Source of the DNA: Tubulanus polymorphus
Lineage: Eukaryota > Nemertea > Palaeonemertea > Tubulaniformes > Tubulanidae
DNA: 64,000 nt
Assembly (NCBI RefSeq): GCF_964204645.1
Contig: NC_134028.1
Span: 13,381,263 to 13,445,262, forward strand
Reading direction: 5' to 3'
A program made the translations under genes and the position numbers. The notes beneath the pieces are model-generated. The model was not told the origin of the DNA, ran no database searches, and saw nothing but the letters and a program-made list of their open reading frames with translations. Shown here piece after piece: positions 55,662-64,000 of this stretch. Within the stretch, counting starts at the first letter, position 1. Each line of letters starts with the position of its first letter.

Positions 55662-57355
55662 ATGGATGTAGAAGGTGGAGAAGATATTCCATTGGATCCT
55701 TTAGATGAACCTAGTATAAGTGATGAACAACAACCTGATTTTAGTGAAACGAGTTTTAGTAATGATAATAAAACAGAATATAATACTAATTTAGGTGAAG
55801 ATGATTATGATGATGATTATGATGATGATGATTCCGAATTACGTGAAAAATTATATAAATATTTAAAAGCTCCTGAAATTGGTAGAATTTCAACTAGAAG
55901 AGAAAGAGAAGAATTTATGAAACTATTAGTAGAACAACAAGAAAAATATCCTGATGAACATTTGGAATTATATAAAATGAAATCTAGAGTAACAGATACA
56001 ATTGTTAACGAATTATTACCAATAGTTGTATTACATGAAATTGATACTGAAGATGTTGTAGAACAAAAAAGATTAAAGATGACATACATTTCACGAATAA
56101 TTTAGAATTTAAAGATGATGCATGGTATTATAATCTTGATTTAAATAGGAATATTGTAACAATTCAATTATCTATAAAGGGTCAAGAAAATATTCATGAA
56201 CCTGAAATGCGAGCAAGATCTACAATTAAAGGTTCAAAAGGCGGTAGAGAATTTCTAAGAATTATATGGAATGCACTCAATAGAATAAATGAAGAAGAAC
56301 CAATTCCTAAAATTGATATAAACAAATATTCACCATTTAAAAATCCATTTAAAAATCCAAATCCTACTGATTTTGATCCAGAAATGGAAGAGAATAGAGA
56401 TCGATTAGATAGATTAAGATCTTCAACACCCGAAACATCGAGAAGAGACACTCAACCAATTGATAATTATTCAAGTCAATTACAATTAGAAAAACAAATT
56501 GATAGATTAAGAGATTCAGAAAAAGAGATGAATAGCGCTGGAATAAATCGACTGCAATATTTACTAGAAAAAGGATTTCTTAATTTAACTGATGAAGAAT
56601 TAGAAGCATTTCCTGAACAAATACGTAGAGAAATTAAAGGTATACAAGTATCAGCTGATGAAATTGCTAATATTAAGATGAGATTTTTAAAAATAACCAT
56701 GTTAGAAAAAGAATTAACTAATGCAGATGAAGAATTAAAACAATTAGAATTAAATAGAGATCTTAATGTAATTTATGAAGCTGATTATGAAAGCAGAAAG
56801 TTAGCTTTAGTAAAAGAAATAGATGATTTAGAATATAACATAAAATTACAAAAAGAAGAAAGAGATATATTATTAAAATCATATGATCTTAATCATATTA
56901 AAAAATTAAAAGTTATTTTTAAAGATTTGTTGATAAAACCAGATTCTAAAATATCATTAAAAGACAGAATAAGATTATTATTTAAGTTAGAAGGAATAAC
57001 AATTCTTTCAATTCTAACAGCTGTAACCATGTTATTTACAACAATTGGTTTAGCTATATCAAATGCTTTGAAATCTACTCCTACTCCTAACAAACCGGAT
57101 AAACCACCGAGTAATAATTCTATACAAGATAAAGTTAAAGATGGTTTAAAGAAATTAGCAAAATATTTATGGGAACTATCTAAAAAATCTGCTGCAGCAT
57201 TGCCAGGAGTGTTTGCATCAATTGTTGGTTTTATATTGAAATCTGCAGGAAACATTATTAACTTTGCTGCTGAACATATTATTTTATTTTTAATTACAGT
57301 TGTAAGTGCTATTATTTTTGGTTTAGTGAATATGATATCAAAAGATATCAAGTAA
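55662..57355 (+). pseudogene. E2 acidic coiled-coil membrane protein, frameshifted, different N-terminal third
   Basis: Residues 1-145 are acidic (a DDYDDDYDDDDSE run) and unlike E1. A frame change lies between about 56060 and 56095, then the frame is open to 57355. From about 56560 onward it parallels E1: coiled coil, hydrophobic segment, Pro/Thr linker, GLKKLAKYLWELSKKSAAAL, terminal hydrophobic stretches. The end is altered by a triple repeat at 57340-57415. Confidence 0.6.
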
Positions 57356-57415
57356 ACATGATATCAAAAGATATCAAGTAAACATGATATCAAAAGATAT
57401 CAAGTAAACCTGATA
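57336..57415. repeat. Triple ~25-bp repeat with internal palindrome
   Basis: ATGATATCAAAAGATATCAA followed by gtaaac occurs three times. GATATC pairs make each unit partly palindromic. E1 has none, so it is a fresh expansion at the gene's end. Confidence 0.9.
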
Positions 57416-57446
57416 AAAAATAAATAATTAATTTTTTGTTAAATAA

Positions 57447-58693
57447 ATGAGTGGGAGTTATATCAATCCTTCTAAGAATCATAGAATATCTAATGCTATT
57501 AAAGCAGAAAGATCACATCATATAATTACTCATAACCCTTCAAATATTAATCCCGATGAAACTTTATATGTTAGAATTCCGAGATTAACACAAAATACTT
57601 TTTATGTTCCAAATAGTATTGATTTATCGGCCGATATAAAAGTAATCGGTAATAATAATAATTATGTTGTTGATAATGTTGGAAGATATTTGATTAAAAA
57701 GTTAACAATAAAGATTGGTCCAGAAACAGTTTTCTCATTAGATGATTATAATTTATTTATGCATTATAAAGATTTATGGTTAACTAAAGAAAATAGAAAT
57801 AATATGATATTTCAAGGCATCCAATCAGAAAACCAAAATAAATTAAGATCAGAAGCTAATAGCGCAATATTAACTAATGCTGTAGATAAGTTGATAAAAA
57901 GTATATATGGAACCAAATATAAAATTCCATTAGACTTTGAATTGATAAATAATAATGCACCTTTATATAAATACGCAATTCAAGAAGATATTATATTTGA
58001 GATAACATTTGCTCCTGTAAATGAAATTGTATTATCTAGCGTTAATAAAGATATGAGTTATAAATTATCGAATATATGTTTAGAATATGATACAGTAACT
58101 GATGAAAATATTTCAAGTATAATTCAAACTAAATACAATCAAGGATTTTCATTATTATATGATTACATTGATAAATTTAAAACCGTAACTATTAATGCAA
58201 ATGATGAAATAATTAATGAGAATATTAACTTCCCAAGAAGATCTATTAAAGGCATATTAATATTTTTTACCATTGCAACATATACTAATGGCGCAATAAA
58301 TGTTGATAATTATTATAATCCTGAAATGACAAAAGTAGAAATAACTATCGAAGGAATAGCAAATAAATTATTTTGTCAAGGAATGAGAATGATTGATCAA
58401 TGGCCAGAAATTAGAAAACATTGTATGAATGAAAAAGTAAAATCATCTGAAATTGTAACATTAATCAAATTGATTATTATACCGGCAATAGATATGCATT
58501 ATGGTTAGATTTTAGAACAACAGAGGATAATTCACTACATGGTTCTGGAAAAAAATTACAAAACACTAAAGATGGAATACAATTATTCATGACAAAGAAT
58601 AAAGGAATCAAAAATTTTAAAATGCACATTTATATTATATCTGACGCGCAATTAAATATTGTAAATTCTCAATTGAATAGTGTTATGTATTAA
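57447..58693 (+). pseudogene. E2 major capsid protein (double jelly-roll type), frameshifted near C-terminus
   Basis: Near identical to E1's capsid gene along its length, with the same landmarks (DDYNLFMHYKDLW, IPLDFELINNNAPLYKYA, SIKGILIFF). Four bases fewer than E1 near 58472 shift the frame, so the first frame ends at 58508, while the conserved C-terminal segment continues in another frame to TAA 58691-58693. This is a different lesion from E1's, at almost the same place. Confidence 0.75.
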
Positions 58694-58725
58694 AATTTTA
58701 ACTTTAATAAAAATATATATAATAA

Positions 58726-59523
58726 ATGGAAGGAGGTAAAGTATATAAACATATTCCATACATCGATACACATGAAAATAATGACGGTTTATATTATGTA
58801 ATACCTTGTAATATAGCTTTGATATTTGATCCTATTTTCAAAAATTATAAAACTAAACTAATAGATATCGATAATAATAAAAGTGAAGTTGTTGATAATT
58901 TAAGTAATGTAATTGATAATAATGTAATACCTACTACAGTAATACCTACTACTTCTAATAATGTAATACATTCTACATCTAATAATGCAATAATATTAAA
59001 TGTTAGTAAAAGTAGAAATTATTGTGAATTATTGTAAAGGTGAATTTTCAAACGCTCCATCAAATTGGAATAAACATATGAATACAAATTCACATATTAC
59101 TAATGTTATAGAACGTGTTGGTTTAAAAGAATTTATAGAACACCCATTTAGATATGTTACAAAGTTTGTTTCAAATAAAAAAGTAAATGGTAAAGAATTA
59201 TATGAAGATTTTTTATTAGCAACACCTAATAAAGATGAATAAGATTTAACCGATGCTAATGAAATATTAGGATCAAACACTGTAAATGAAATATTAGTAG
59301 CAAACACTAATAAAGATTCTATGAAACATAAAGTAGAAAATAATGATAACTTTGATTGGATGAATAAGCATAACAATGAAACAACTATTGATGATTCGGT
59401 AAAAAAGGTGAAAAATAAGTATAAAAATTATGAAGAAAAGATACGGTAGAGAAATTGAATAGCTTGTTAGGGTCTGATAGTGAAAGTGATTCAGAAAGTA
59501 ATTATCTAACACTCAAAAAGTAA
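58726..59523 (+). pseudogene. E2 counterpart of the NVIPTTS-repeat C2H2 protein, heavily broken
   Basis: Only two or three VIPTT units. A frame change near 59030 falls in the finger region. TAA at 59240-59242 and TAG near 59446 follow. The C-terminal acidic part is shorter than in E1. Apparently no longer maintained. Confidence 0.65.
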
Positions 59524-59897
59524 TAAAGGTTGAAAATTGTATAAAATAATAGTAAATAAAAAAGGGGGTTTTAAGTATTTAAGGTATCTAATAGGGTATC
59601 AGGTATTAGGGTATCAGGTATTAGGGTATCTAATGGGGTATCAGGTATTGGGGTATCTAATACATAGATATATAAATAGTTATTTTATAAATTTATATTC
59701 ATAGGGAAATTGTAGTCTCAGTAATAATTTTGAACCTTTATTATTCTTTAATTTATTCATATATTCATCATCTAATTCAGTAGGTATAATTTGATTTTCT
59801 TCCAATGATTGTTGCATAGATTTTTTATCTTTGTTATAAAATAAAACTAGAAATCTTATATTCTCCCTAAAGTCTTTAACAATTGAATTATATTTTT
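59429..59897. repeat. Tandem duplication of ~460 bp, first copy (second at 59898-60350)
   Basis: The segment from tgaagaaaagatacggtag through the TTAGGGTATC array to the last ~215 bases of the ATPase gene is present twice in a row. The second copy has one array unit fewer. Outside the array I see no differences, so the event is recent. Confidence 0.9.
59680..59895 (-). pseudogene. 3' fragment of the packaging ATPase in the duplication
   Basis: The last ~70 codons of the ATPase, without Walker motifs, ending where the second copy of the duplication begins. Confidence 0.85.
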
Positions 59898-60132
59898 ATG
59901 AAGAAAAGATACGGTAGAGAAATTGAATAGCTTGTTAGGGTCTGATAGTGAAAGTGATTCAGAAAGTAATTATCTAACACTCAAAAAGTAATAAAGGTTG
60001 AAAATTGTATAAAATAATAGTAAATAAAAAAGGGGGTTTTAAGTATTTAAGGTATCTAATAGGGTATCAGGTATTAGGGTATCTAATGGGGTATCAGGTA
60101 TTGGGGTATCTAATACATAGATATATAAATAG

Positions 60133-60744
60133 TTATTTTATAAATTTATATTCATAGGGAAATTGTAGTCTCAGTAATAATTTTGAACCTTTATTATTCT
60201 TTAATTTATTCATATATTCATCATCTAATTCAGTAGGTATAATTTGATTTTCTTCCAATGATTGTTGCATAGATTTTTTATCTTTGTTATAAAATAAAAC
60301 TAGAAATCTTATATTCTCCCTAAAGTCTTTAACAATTGAATTATATTTTTGATTTAAAACCCATGTTGTTATCCCGAAATGTCTCCCAGAGAAAGCTAAA
60401 TAACATAACTCACTTTCTCTCACTTTTGAATCATGTAAATTGGCGCAATCATCTATAATGAATAATGTATTTGATCCGTTATAAGTATCAATTGCTATTT
60501 TAATACAATTATCTAAATTTTCTTTTACTGTTTTAGGATCTAATATAATAAACTTTTTCATCTTAACTATGTCTCTATTATATGTTTTATTCATTTCATA
60601 AGTAGGACAGAATAATATTATATTATCAAAATGATTCTTATAAATAGTTTCTAACAAGTCTAATATGAAATGTGTTTTACCACAATTGGTTACTCCAGTA
60701 ACTAACATATTATGTGGTTCAAATATAAATAAATCTTTATTCAT
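60133..60744 (-). CDS. E2 A32/FtsK-HerA-type packaging ATPase
   Basis: 203 codons, intact. Walker A GVTNCGKTH and Walker B TLFIIDDC as in E1. Overlaps the integrase end by eight bases with the start in aaTAAATG. Expected to drive genome packaging. Confidence 0.9.
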   Translation of the reverse strand: MNKDLFIFEPHNMLVTGVTNCGKTHFILDLLETIYKNHFDNIILFCPTYEMNKTYNRDIVKMKKFIILDPKTVKENLDNCIKIAIDTYNGSNTLFIIDDCANLHDSKVRESELCYLAFSGRHFGITTWVLNQKYNSIVKDFRENIRFLVLFYNKDKKSMQQSLEENQIIPTELDDEYMNKLKNNKGSKLLLRLQFPYEYKFIK

Positions 60745-61849
60745 TTATTCTTTTAATTTTACTAGATAAAATCCATTCATTAAATTTATCATCATATCCT
60801 TTATATTTCACCAAAGAATACTTTTTTCCTTTAAGAGTTTTTGTTTTCAATACTTTTTCTATTTTGTATTCTATTTCATCTGGATTTGGTACAAGTGATA
60901 ATTCTTGTTCGTAGAAATAACCTAATATTTCTTCATCTTTTAGATCTTCTAATTTATAAACAAATGGTTTAGTTAATATTATCTTTTTAATCTTGAATAT
61001 TTCTTCTGTAAAATTAGGGGTATAACCTTTATAAAAGGTTTTTCTATATTTAGATATTCTAACGTGTTGTCTAATTTTAAATTTAGGTTCACCGAAATCA
61101 TGTGTGACAAATGCTCCATATAAATTATTCCAAACTATTTCTGAATTATCTTGTTTTCTAGCTGGTATAGGTTTCATATTTATAGAACTATGTTTAGAAT
61201 TATTATAACCTTTCACTAAATCATCTAACACATCGATATATTTATATGTTTCATTAGCAGTAAAGTATTTCCACATTCTAGTTTTCAATGTTTTATTAAA
61301 TCTTTCTATAATAGATGCTTTTTTATCTGAGTGGGTTGAAAAATAGTCTACATCGTTATCAGATAATAGTTTTTTAGAATGTTTGTTATAAAATTCCTTA
61401 CCTTCATCAAATTGTATCTTATCTGGAATAGCTTCTTTAAATATAGATTTAAAGGCATTTGTTACTTCTATACCAGTTTTATTTTTGATTGGAATTGACC
61501 ATGCGTATCTACTGAATATGTCTATAACATTAAGTATCCAGAAATATCCTTTGTTGTATTCCTCTAAGTTCTTCATGTCAATTAAATCTGCTTGCCATTG
61601 TTGATCGATATATGAAACCATAACTTTTCTTGTTAAATAAGTTTTATCCATTTTCTTGTGGATTTGATATGTTGGTTGATTTTGTAACCATGATTTTAAT
61701 TCACTATATTTTATACCACCATGTGGGTGCCATACGGCACCATCACCATTATCAGATTTAATTTTATTCCATAATTCTGAAACGTTAGAATATGATAGTT
61801 CACTTTCTGGGTTATAATATAAATCTCTTAAATATTGTTCTTTTTTCAT
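60737..61849 (-). CDS. E2 integrase with chromodomain, intact
   Basis: 370 codons. Triad residues D88 (WQADLID), D148 (IQFDEG) and E182 (IERFNKT) suit a retrovirus-like integrase core. A beta-rich linker follows (YRKTFYKGYTPNF) and a chromodomain from about residue 318 (YKIEKVLKTKT, KYKGYDDKFNEWIL). Residues 35-45 (GDGAVWHPHGG) are an in-frame insert not present in E1, coded by a palindromic GGTGCCGTATGGCACC stretch. No HHCC finger is evident. This is the only full-length integrase here and could act on other copies in trans. Confidence 0.9.
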   Translation of the reverse strand: MKKEQYLRDLYYNPESELSYSNVSELWNKIKSDNGDGAVWHPHGGIKYSELKSWLQNQPTYQIHKKMDKTYLTRKVMVSYIDQQWQADLIDMKNLEEYNKGYFWILNVIDIFSRYAWSIPIKNKTGIEVTNAFKSIFKEAIPDKIQFDEGKEFYNKHSKKLLSDNDVDYFSTHSDKKASIIERFNKTLKTRMWKYFTANETYKYIDVLDDLVKGYNNSKHSSINMKPIPARKQDNSEIVWNNLYGAFVTHDFGEPKFKIRQHVRISKYRKTFYKGYTPNFTEEIFKIKKIILTKPFVYKLEDLKDEEILGYFYEQELSLVPNPDEIEYKIEKVLKTKTLKGKKYSLVKYKGYDDKFNEWILSSKIKRINE

Positions 61850-61855
61850 TCTATT

Positions 61856-62245
61856 TTAATCCATTAATAATAATTTAGATTTAGTTTCAATGGCTTTATG
61901 ATTTGACTTATCTTCTGGTATGATAGGTTTACTGTCTGTACACGGATAACTAAGTTTCCGATTGTCATTGGAATCATCTTTATCATTAGATTTGAATTTT
62001 GATTTATATATTACACCGGATAATATAATAACTGTTACTAATCCAATTGTAATATATAATTTATAATTACTTCCAGCATTAGAAGAATCAGGTGGATTAT
62101 TATTTGAATCAATATCAGATAATTCATTTATGTCAGTTAATTTCTTTTTCTTAGCTTTTTTTAATTCTGAAGATCTTTTACCTAATTCTCTTGCCCATTT
62201 AATTTGTTTCTCGGATCTAGCCTTTTTCTTAACTCCATCACTCAT
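61856..62245 (-). CDS. E2 small basic membrane protein, intact
   Basis: 129 codons. Basic N-terminus (KKKARSEKQIKWARELGKR, then KKAKKKK), an Asn/Asp linker, one membrane segment at about residues 70-88, and a polar tail. The ATG overlaps the stop of the upstream gene by eight bases. The basic head may bind DNA or serve as a nuclear signal (inference). Confidence 0.6.
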   Translation of the reverse strand: MSDGVKKKARSEKQIKWARELGKRSSELKKAKKKKLTDINELSDIDSNNNPPDSSNAGSNYKLYITIGLVTVIILSGVIYKSKFKSNDKDDSNDNRKLSYPCTDSKPIIPEDKSNHKAIETKSKLLLMD

Positions 62246-62846
62246 TTATTTTAGTTAATTTTTGTTCTGATTCATTTTCTGTTTCGACGTCTGGTTGTAG
62301 TACATCTGTTTCGTTCTTACCTGATTTATATTCCATAGGTTTGATGTTCGAAAATGTTATGACGCCAGTAGAAATTAATGTCATTACCGATCCTAGTTGA
62401 AATGAAGCATATCCAACCCATTTTTGTAATTCAGTCATAACTAAGTAGTCATTTTTCAAATCACTATATAATTTATTTTCATCATCAATTGGTATTAACT
62501 GGTTACATAACTTAGAATAACATTTGACAATACCATTCGAAATAGAATCATTTATTTTAGCTAATCTTGCCTCTTCATAAATCTTAAAATATTTTATTAC
62601 TTTATCTGGTTTCATAGCATCTAATTCTTGAAAAGTTATAATTTTTCCCAAGAAATCCTTAGATTTCCCTCCAGCAATCAATAGTTCAAGATGATGCTTA
62701 CAATATAAATAGTATTCATAATCTATATTACAATTAACTTGAATATTATTTTCAATTTTGGCCGGAATATCCTTATTATCGCTAATGCCCAAATCATCTA
62801 ATGTCTTTTCAATATCAATACTATTCTTATTAGATTTCTTTGACAT
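62238..62846 (-). CDS. E2 202-aa conserved protein of unknown function
   Basis: Intact counterpart of E1 33599-34201, with the same DYEYYLYCKHHLELLIA and ASFQLGSVMTLISTGVITF segments. Variation is concentrated near residues 25-36 and 65-85. Start ataTAAATGTC. Confidence 0.6.
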   Translation of the reverse strand: MSKKSNKNSIDIEKTLDDLGISDNKDIPAKIENNIQVNCNIDYEYYLYCKHHLELLIAGGKSKDFLGKIITFQELDAMKPDKVIKYFKIYEEARLAKINDSISNGIVKCYSKLCNQLIPIDDENKLYSDLKNDYLVMTELQKWVGYASFQLGSVMTLISTGVITFSNIKPMEYKSGKNETDVLQPDVETENESEQKLTKINE

Positions 62847-63094
62847 TTATATTAGAGAAAAAAAGCAAAAAAAATATTATAAGTATTATAAAATGATACT
62901 AGCTTGTTAAAACTAAAGAATTCTCGTATTGACTACTGATACTAGCTATTTGAACTTAAAGAATTTCTATTTGAATCTATTCAAAATATAAAGTATTCTC
63001 TTTTTAAAAAGAAAGTATTAAAAAAACAATAACTAATACTAGCTAGTTGAAGATATGTAATTTTTAATACTTTTTATTTAAATTCTATTATTCT
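62847..63094. promoter_or_regulatory. E2 AT-rich spacer upstream of the 202-aa gene
   Basis: Holds CTAGCTTGTT/CTAGCTAGTT words and a near-perfect inverted repeat AGTATTCTCTTTTTAAAAAG followed by aaagtatt. Shared in pattern with E1 34202-34440. Confidence 0.4.
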
Positions 63095-63763
63095 TTAACC
63101 ACTCATTAAAGACTCAACATATTGTTCATTATTTGGATTATTGTTCCATTGATCAATAAATTTCTTTGCCTTTGTTAACTGTTCTAAATATAACTGTAAA
63201 TCTAGTTTATTAGATTTAATTATGTTTTCCTTCTTTTCTAAAGGTCTTAAATTCTTCCAATTCCAAATAAGTTTTTTATTGTATTCATCATTCATGTTAA
63301 ATTTAGATATTGGTAACACGTGATCAATATGGTAATAATCCCCATAATTATCTATATTTATTTTATCATCGAATTGATATATTATCCATGATTTTAAGAA
63401 TTCATCTGAGCAACCCAATAAATTAGATAGTGTTTCTGAATGTGTTTCTTTGTTGAATAATTGTGTTAATCTAGTCCTTAAGCATTGTTTCAATCTAAAA
63501 TTAAGATCTGTTTTATATTTTTCTCTCATATATTCTGCCATATAATAATTATAATGTTCTATATTATCTTCTCGGTATTGTTTGGTATATAGTTTAAAAC
63601 AAGTTTTACAGCAATATTGAAAACCATCTTTGCTAATCTTACGCTTACTAAATTCTGTTGAAGCTAATTTATCTAATTCACATTTAGAACACTTCTTGTA
63701 GTATATGTTTATAACGCCAGTGTTATTTGTAATATTGATAATTTGTGGTTGTTCTGGTTCCAT
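63095..63763 (-). CDS. E2 zinc-ribbon HNH endonuclease
   Basis: 222 codons, intact. CSKC and CKTC ribbon pairs, HIDHVLPISKF and WNWKNLRPLEKKEN nuclease core. The C-terminus (VESLMSG) differs from E1 because E1 carries an insert there. Start ataaTAAATGG. Confidence 0.8.
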   Translation of the reverse strand: MEPEQPQIINITNNTGVINIYYKKCSKCELDKLASTEFSKRKISKDGFQYCCKTCFKLYTKQYREDNIEHYNYYMAEYMREKYKTDLNFRLKQCLRTRLTQLFNKETHSETLSNLLGCSDEFLKSWIIYQFDDKINIDNYGDYYHIDHVLPISKFNMNDEYNKKLIWNWKNLRPLEKKENIIKSNKLDLQLYLEQLTKAKKFIDQWNNNPNNEQYVESLMSG

Positions 63764-64000
63764 TTATTATACGTATTTTTTTACTAAATTGGTTAATATT
63801 TTAGAATCCTCTTCCATTTCTTCGACCAACGTCATCCTTTTTCATTCCTCGCTGCTTTTGATAAGTTGTTTCGATTCCCTGATATCTAAATAATACCAGT
63901 GGGTAAAAGCGCGTATTCGTGCGCGGTTTTGCTTAATGCGCATGCGTTAATCATAATTATATATTCATTCTATAAATTCTGTAAAATAGAAACAACCGAA
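63764..64000. other. E2 right arm, partial
   Basis: Upstream region of the HNH gene. It repeats E1's arm, including TTGCTTAATGCGCATGCGTT at about 63931, preceded by a GC-rich hairpin (agcgcgtattcgtgcgcgg) where E1 has ggccatttatggcc. Cut by the window edge. Confidence 0.5.

Larger units (their letters stand above)
47291..64000 (+). mobile_element. Maverick/Polinton copy E2 (right end beyond window)
   Basis: Same gene order as E1, starting at agtaataggggtaatgggct. About 1.6 kb of right arm and terminal repeat must lie past the window edge if it matches E1. Integrase, ATPase, HNH and several small genes are intact; polymerase, capsid, penton-like and others are broken. Confidence 0.92.

Overview
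The window is animal nuclear DNA built mostly of nested and neighbouring mobile elements. The host is an animal: two spliced exons of a UBALD-like (UBA-like domain) gene lie on the minus strand at 9976-10804, and the repeats are typical of marine invertebrates (BEL/Pao, Ty3/Gypsy, an endonuclease-RT LINE, Maverick/Polinton). Frequent 'aggcctac/taggccta' strings would fit an echinoderm or another marine deuterostome, but I cannot name the species.

Layout. 1-1930: decayed BEL/Pao pol. 2006-3600: decayed spliced gene with a SWIM zinc finger and a YqaJ-type nuclease. 3638-3818: Tc1-like MITE. 3988-4625: decayed DDE_4-type transposase (minus). 4626-4963: relic end of a third Maverick. 5690-7270 and 8728-9806: two copies of a repeat family with ~154-bp tandem units. 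9976-10804: UBALD exons. 11096-15120: LINE. 15400-16211 and 40876-41000: a host repeat split by a Ty3/Gypsy LTR element (16212-40871, minus strand, CCGC target duplication). That element is itself split by Maverick copy E1 (19262-37020). 45080-47290: a 2.2-kb inverted repeat. Maverick copy E2 starts at 47291 and runs off the right edge.

E1 and E2 share one gene plan. A plus-strand block reads: protein-primed DNA polymerase B, a small OB-like protein, a penton-like protein, three or four small membrane proteins, a ~435-aa conserved protein, a coiled-coil/membrane protein, the double-jelly-roll-type major capsid protein and a C2H2 protein. It converges on a minus-strand block reading outside-in: HNH nuclease, a ~200-aa protein, a small basic membrane protein, chromodomain integrase and A32/FtsK-type packaging ATPase. 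This is a virus-like self-synthesising transposon: polymerase copies it, capsid proteins and ATPase could package it, integrase inserts it. Both copies are damaged, with different lesions, and polymerase and capsid are broken in both.

The most unusual signals are: (i) each Maverick end is itself a foldback, with the ~45-bp terminal motif present inverted at both its outer and inner edges; (ii) most genes start at a T-rich stretch followed by TAAATG, like a poxvirus-type late initiator, while the replication genes and one other use a different TTTTAATAAAAAT motif; (iii) the relic at 4626-4963 joins the terminus directly to the second gene, as if the polymerase gene had been removed between two like promoters; (iv) E1 and E2 are near-identical in replication and capsid genes but sharply divergent in blocks inside other virion-like genes.
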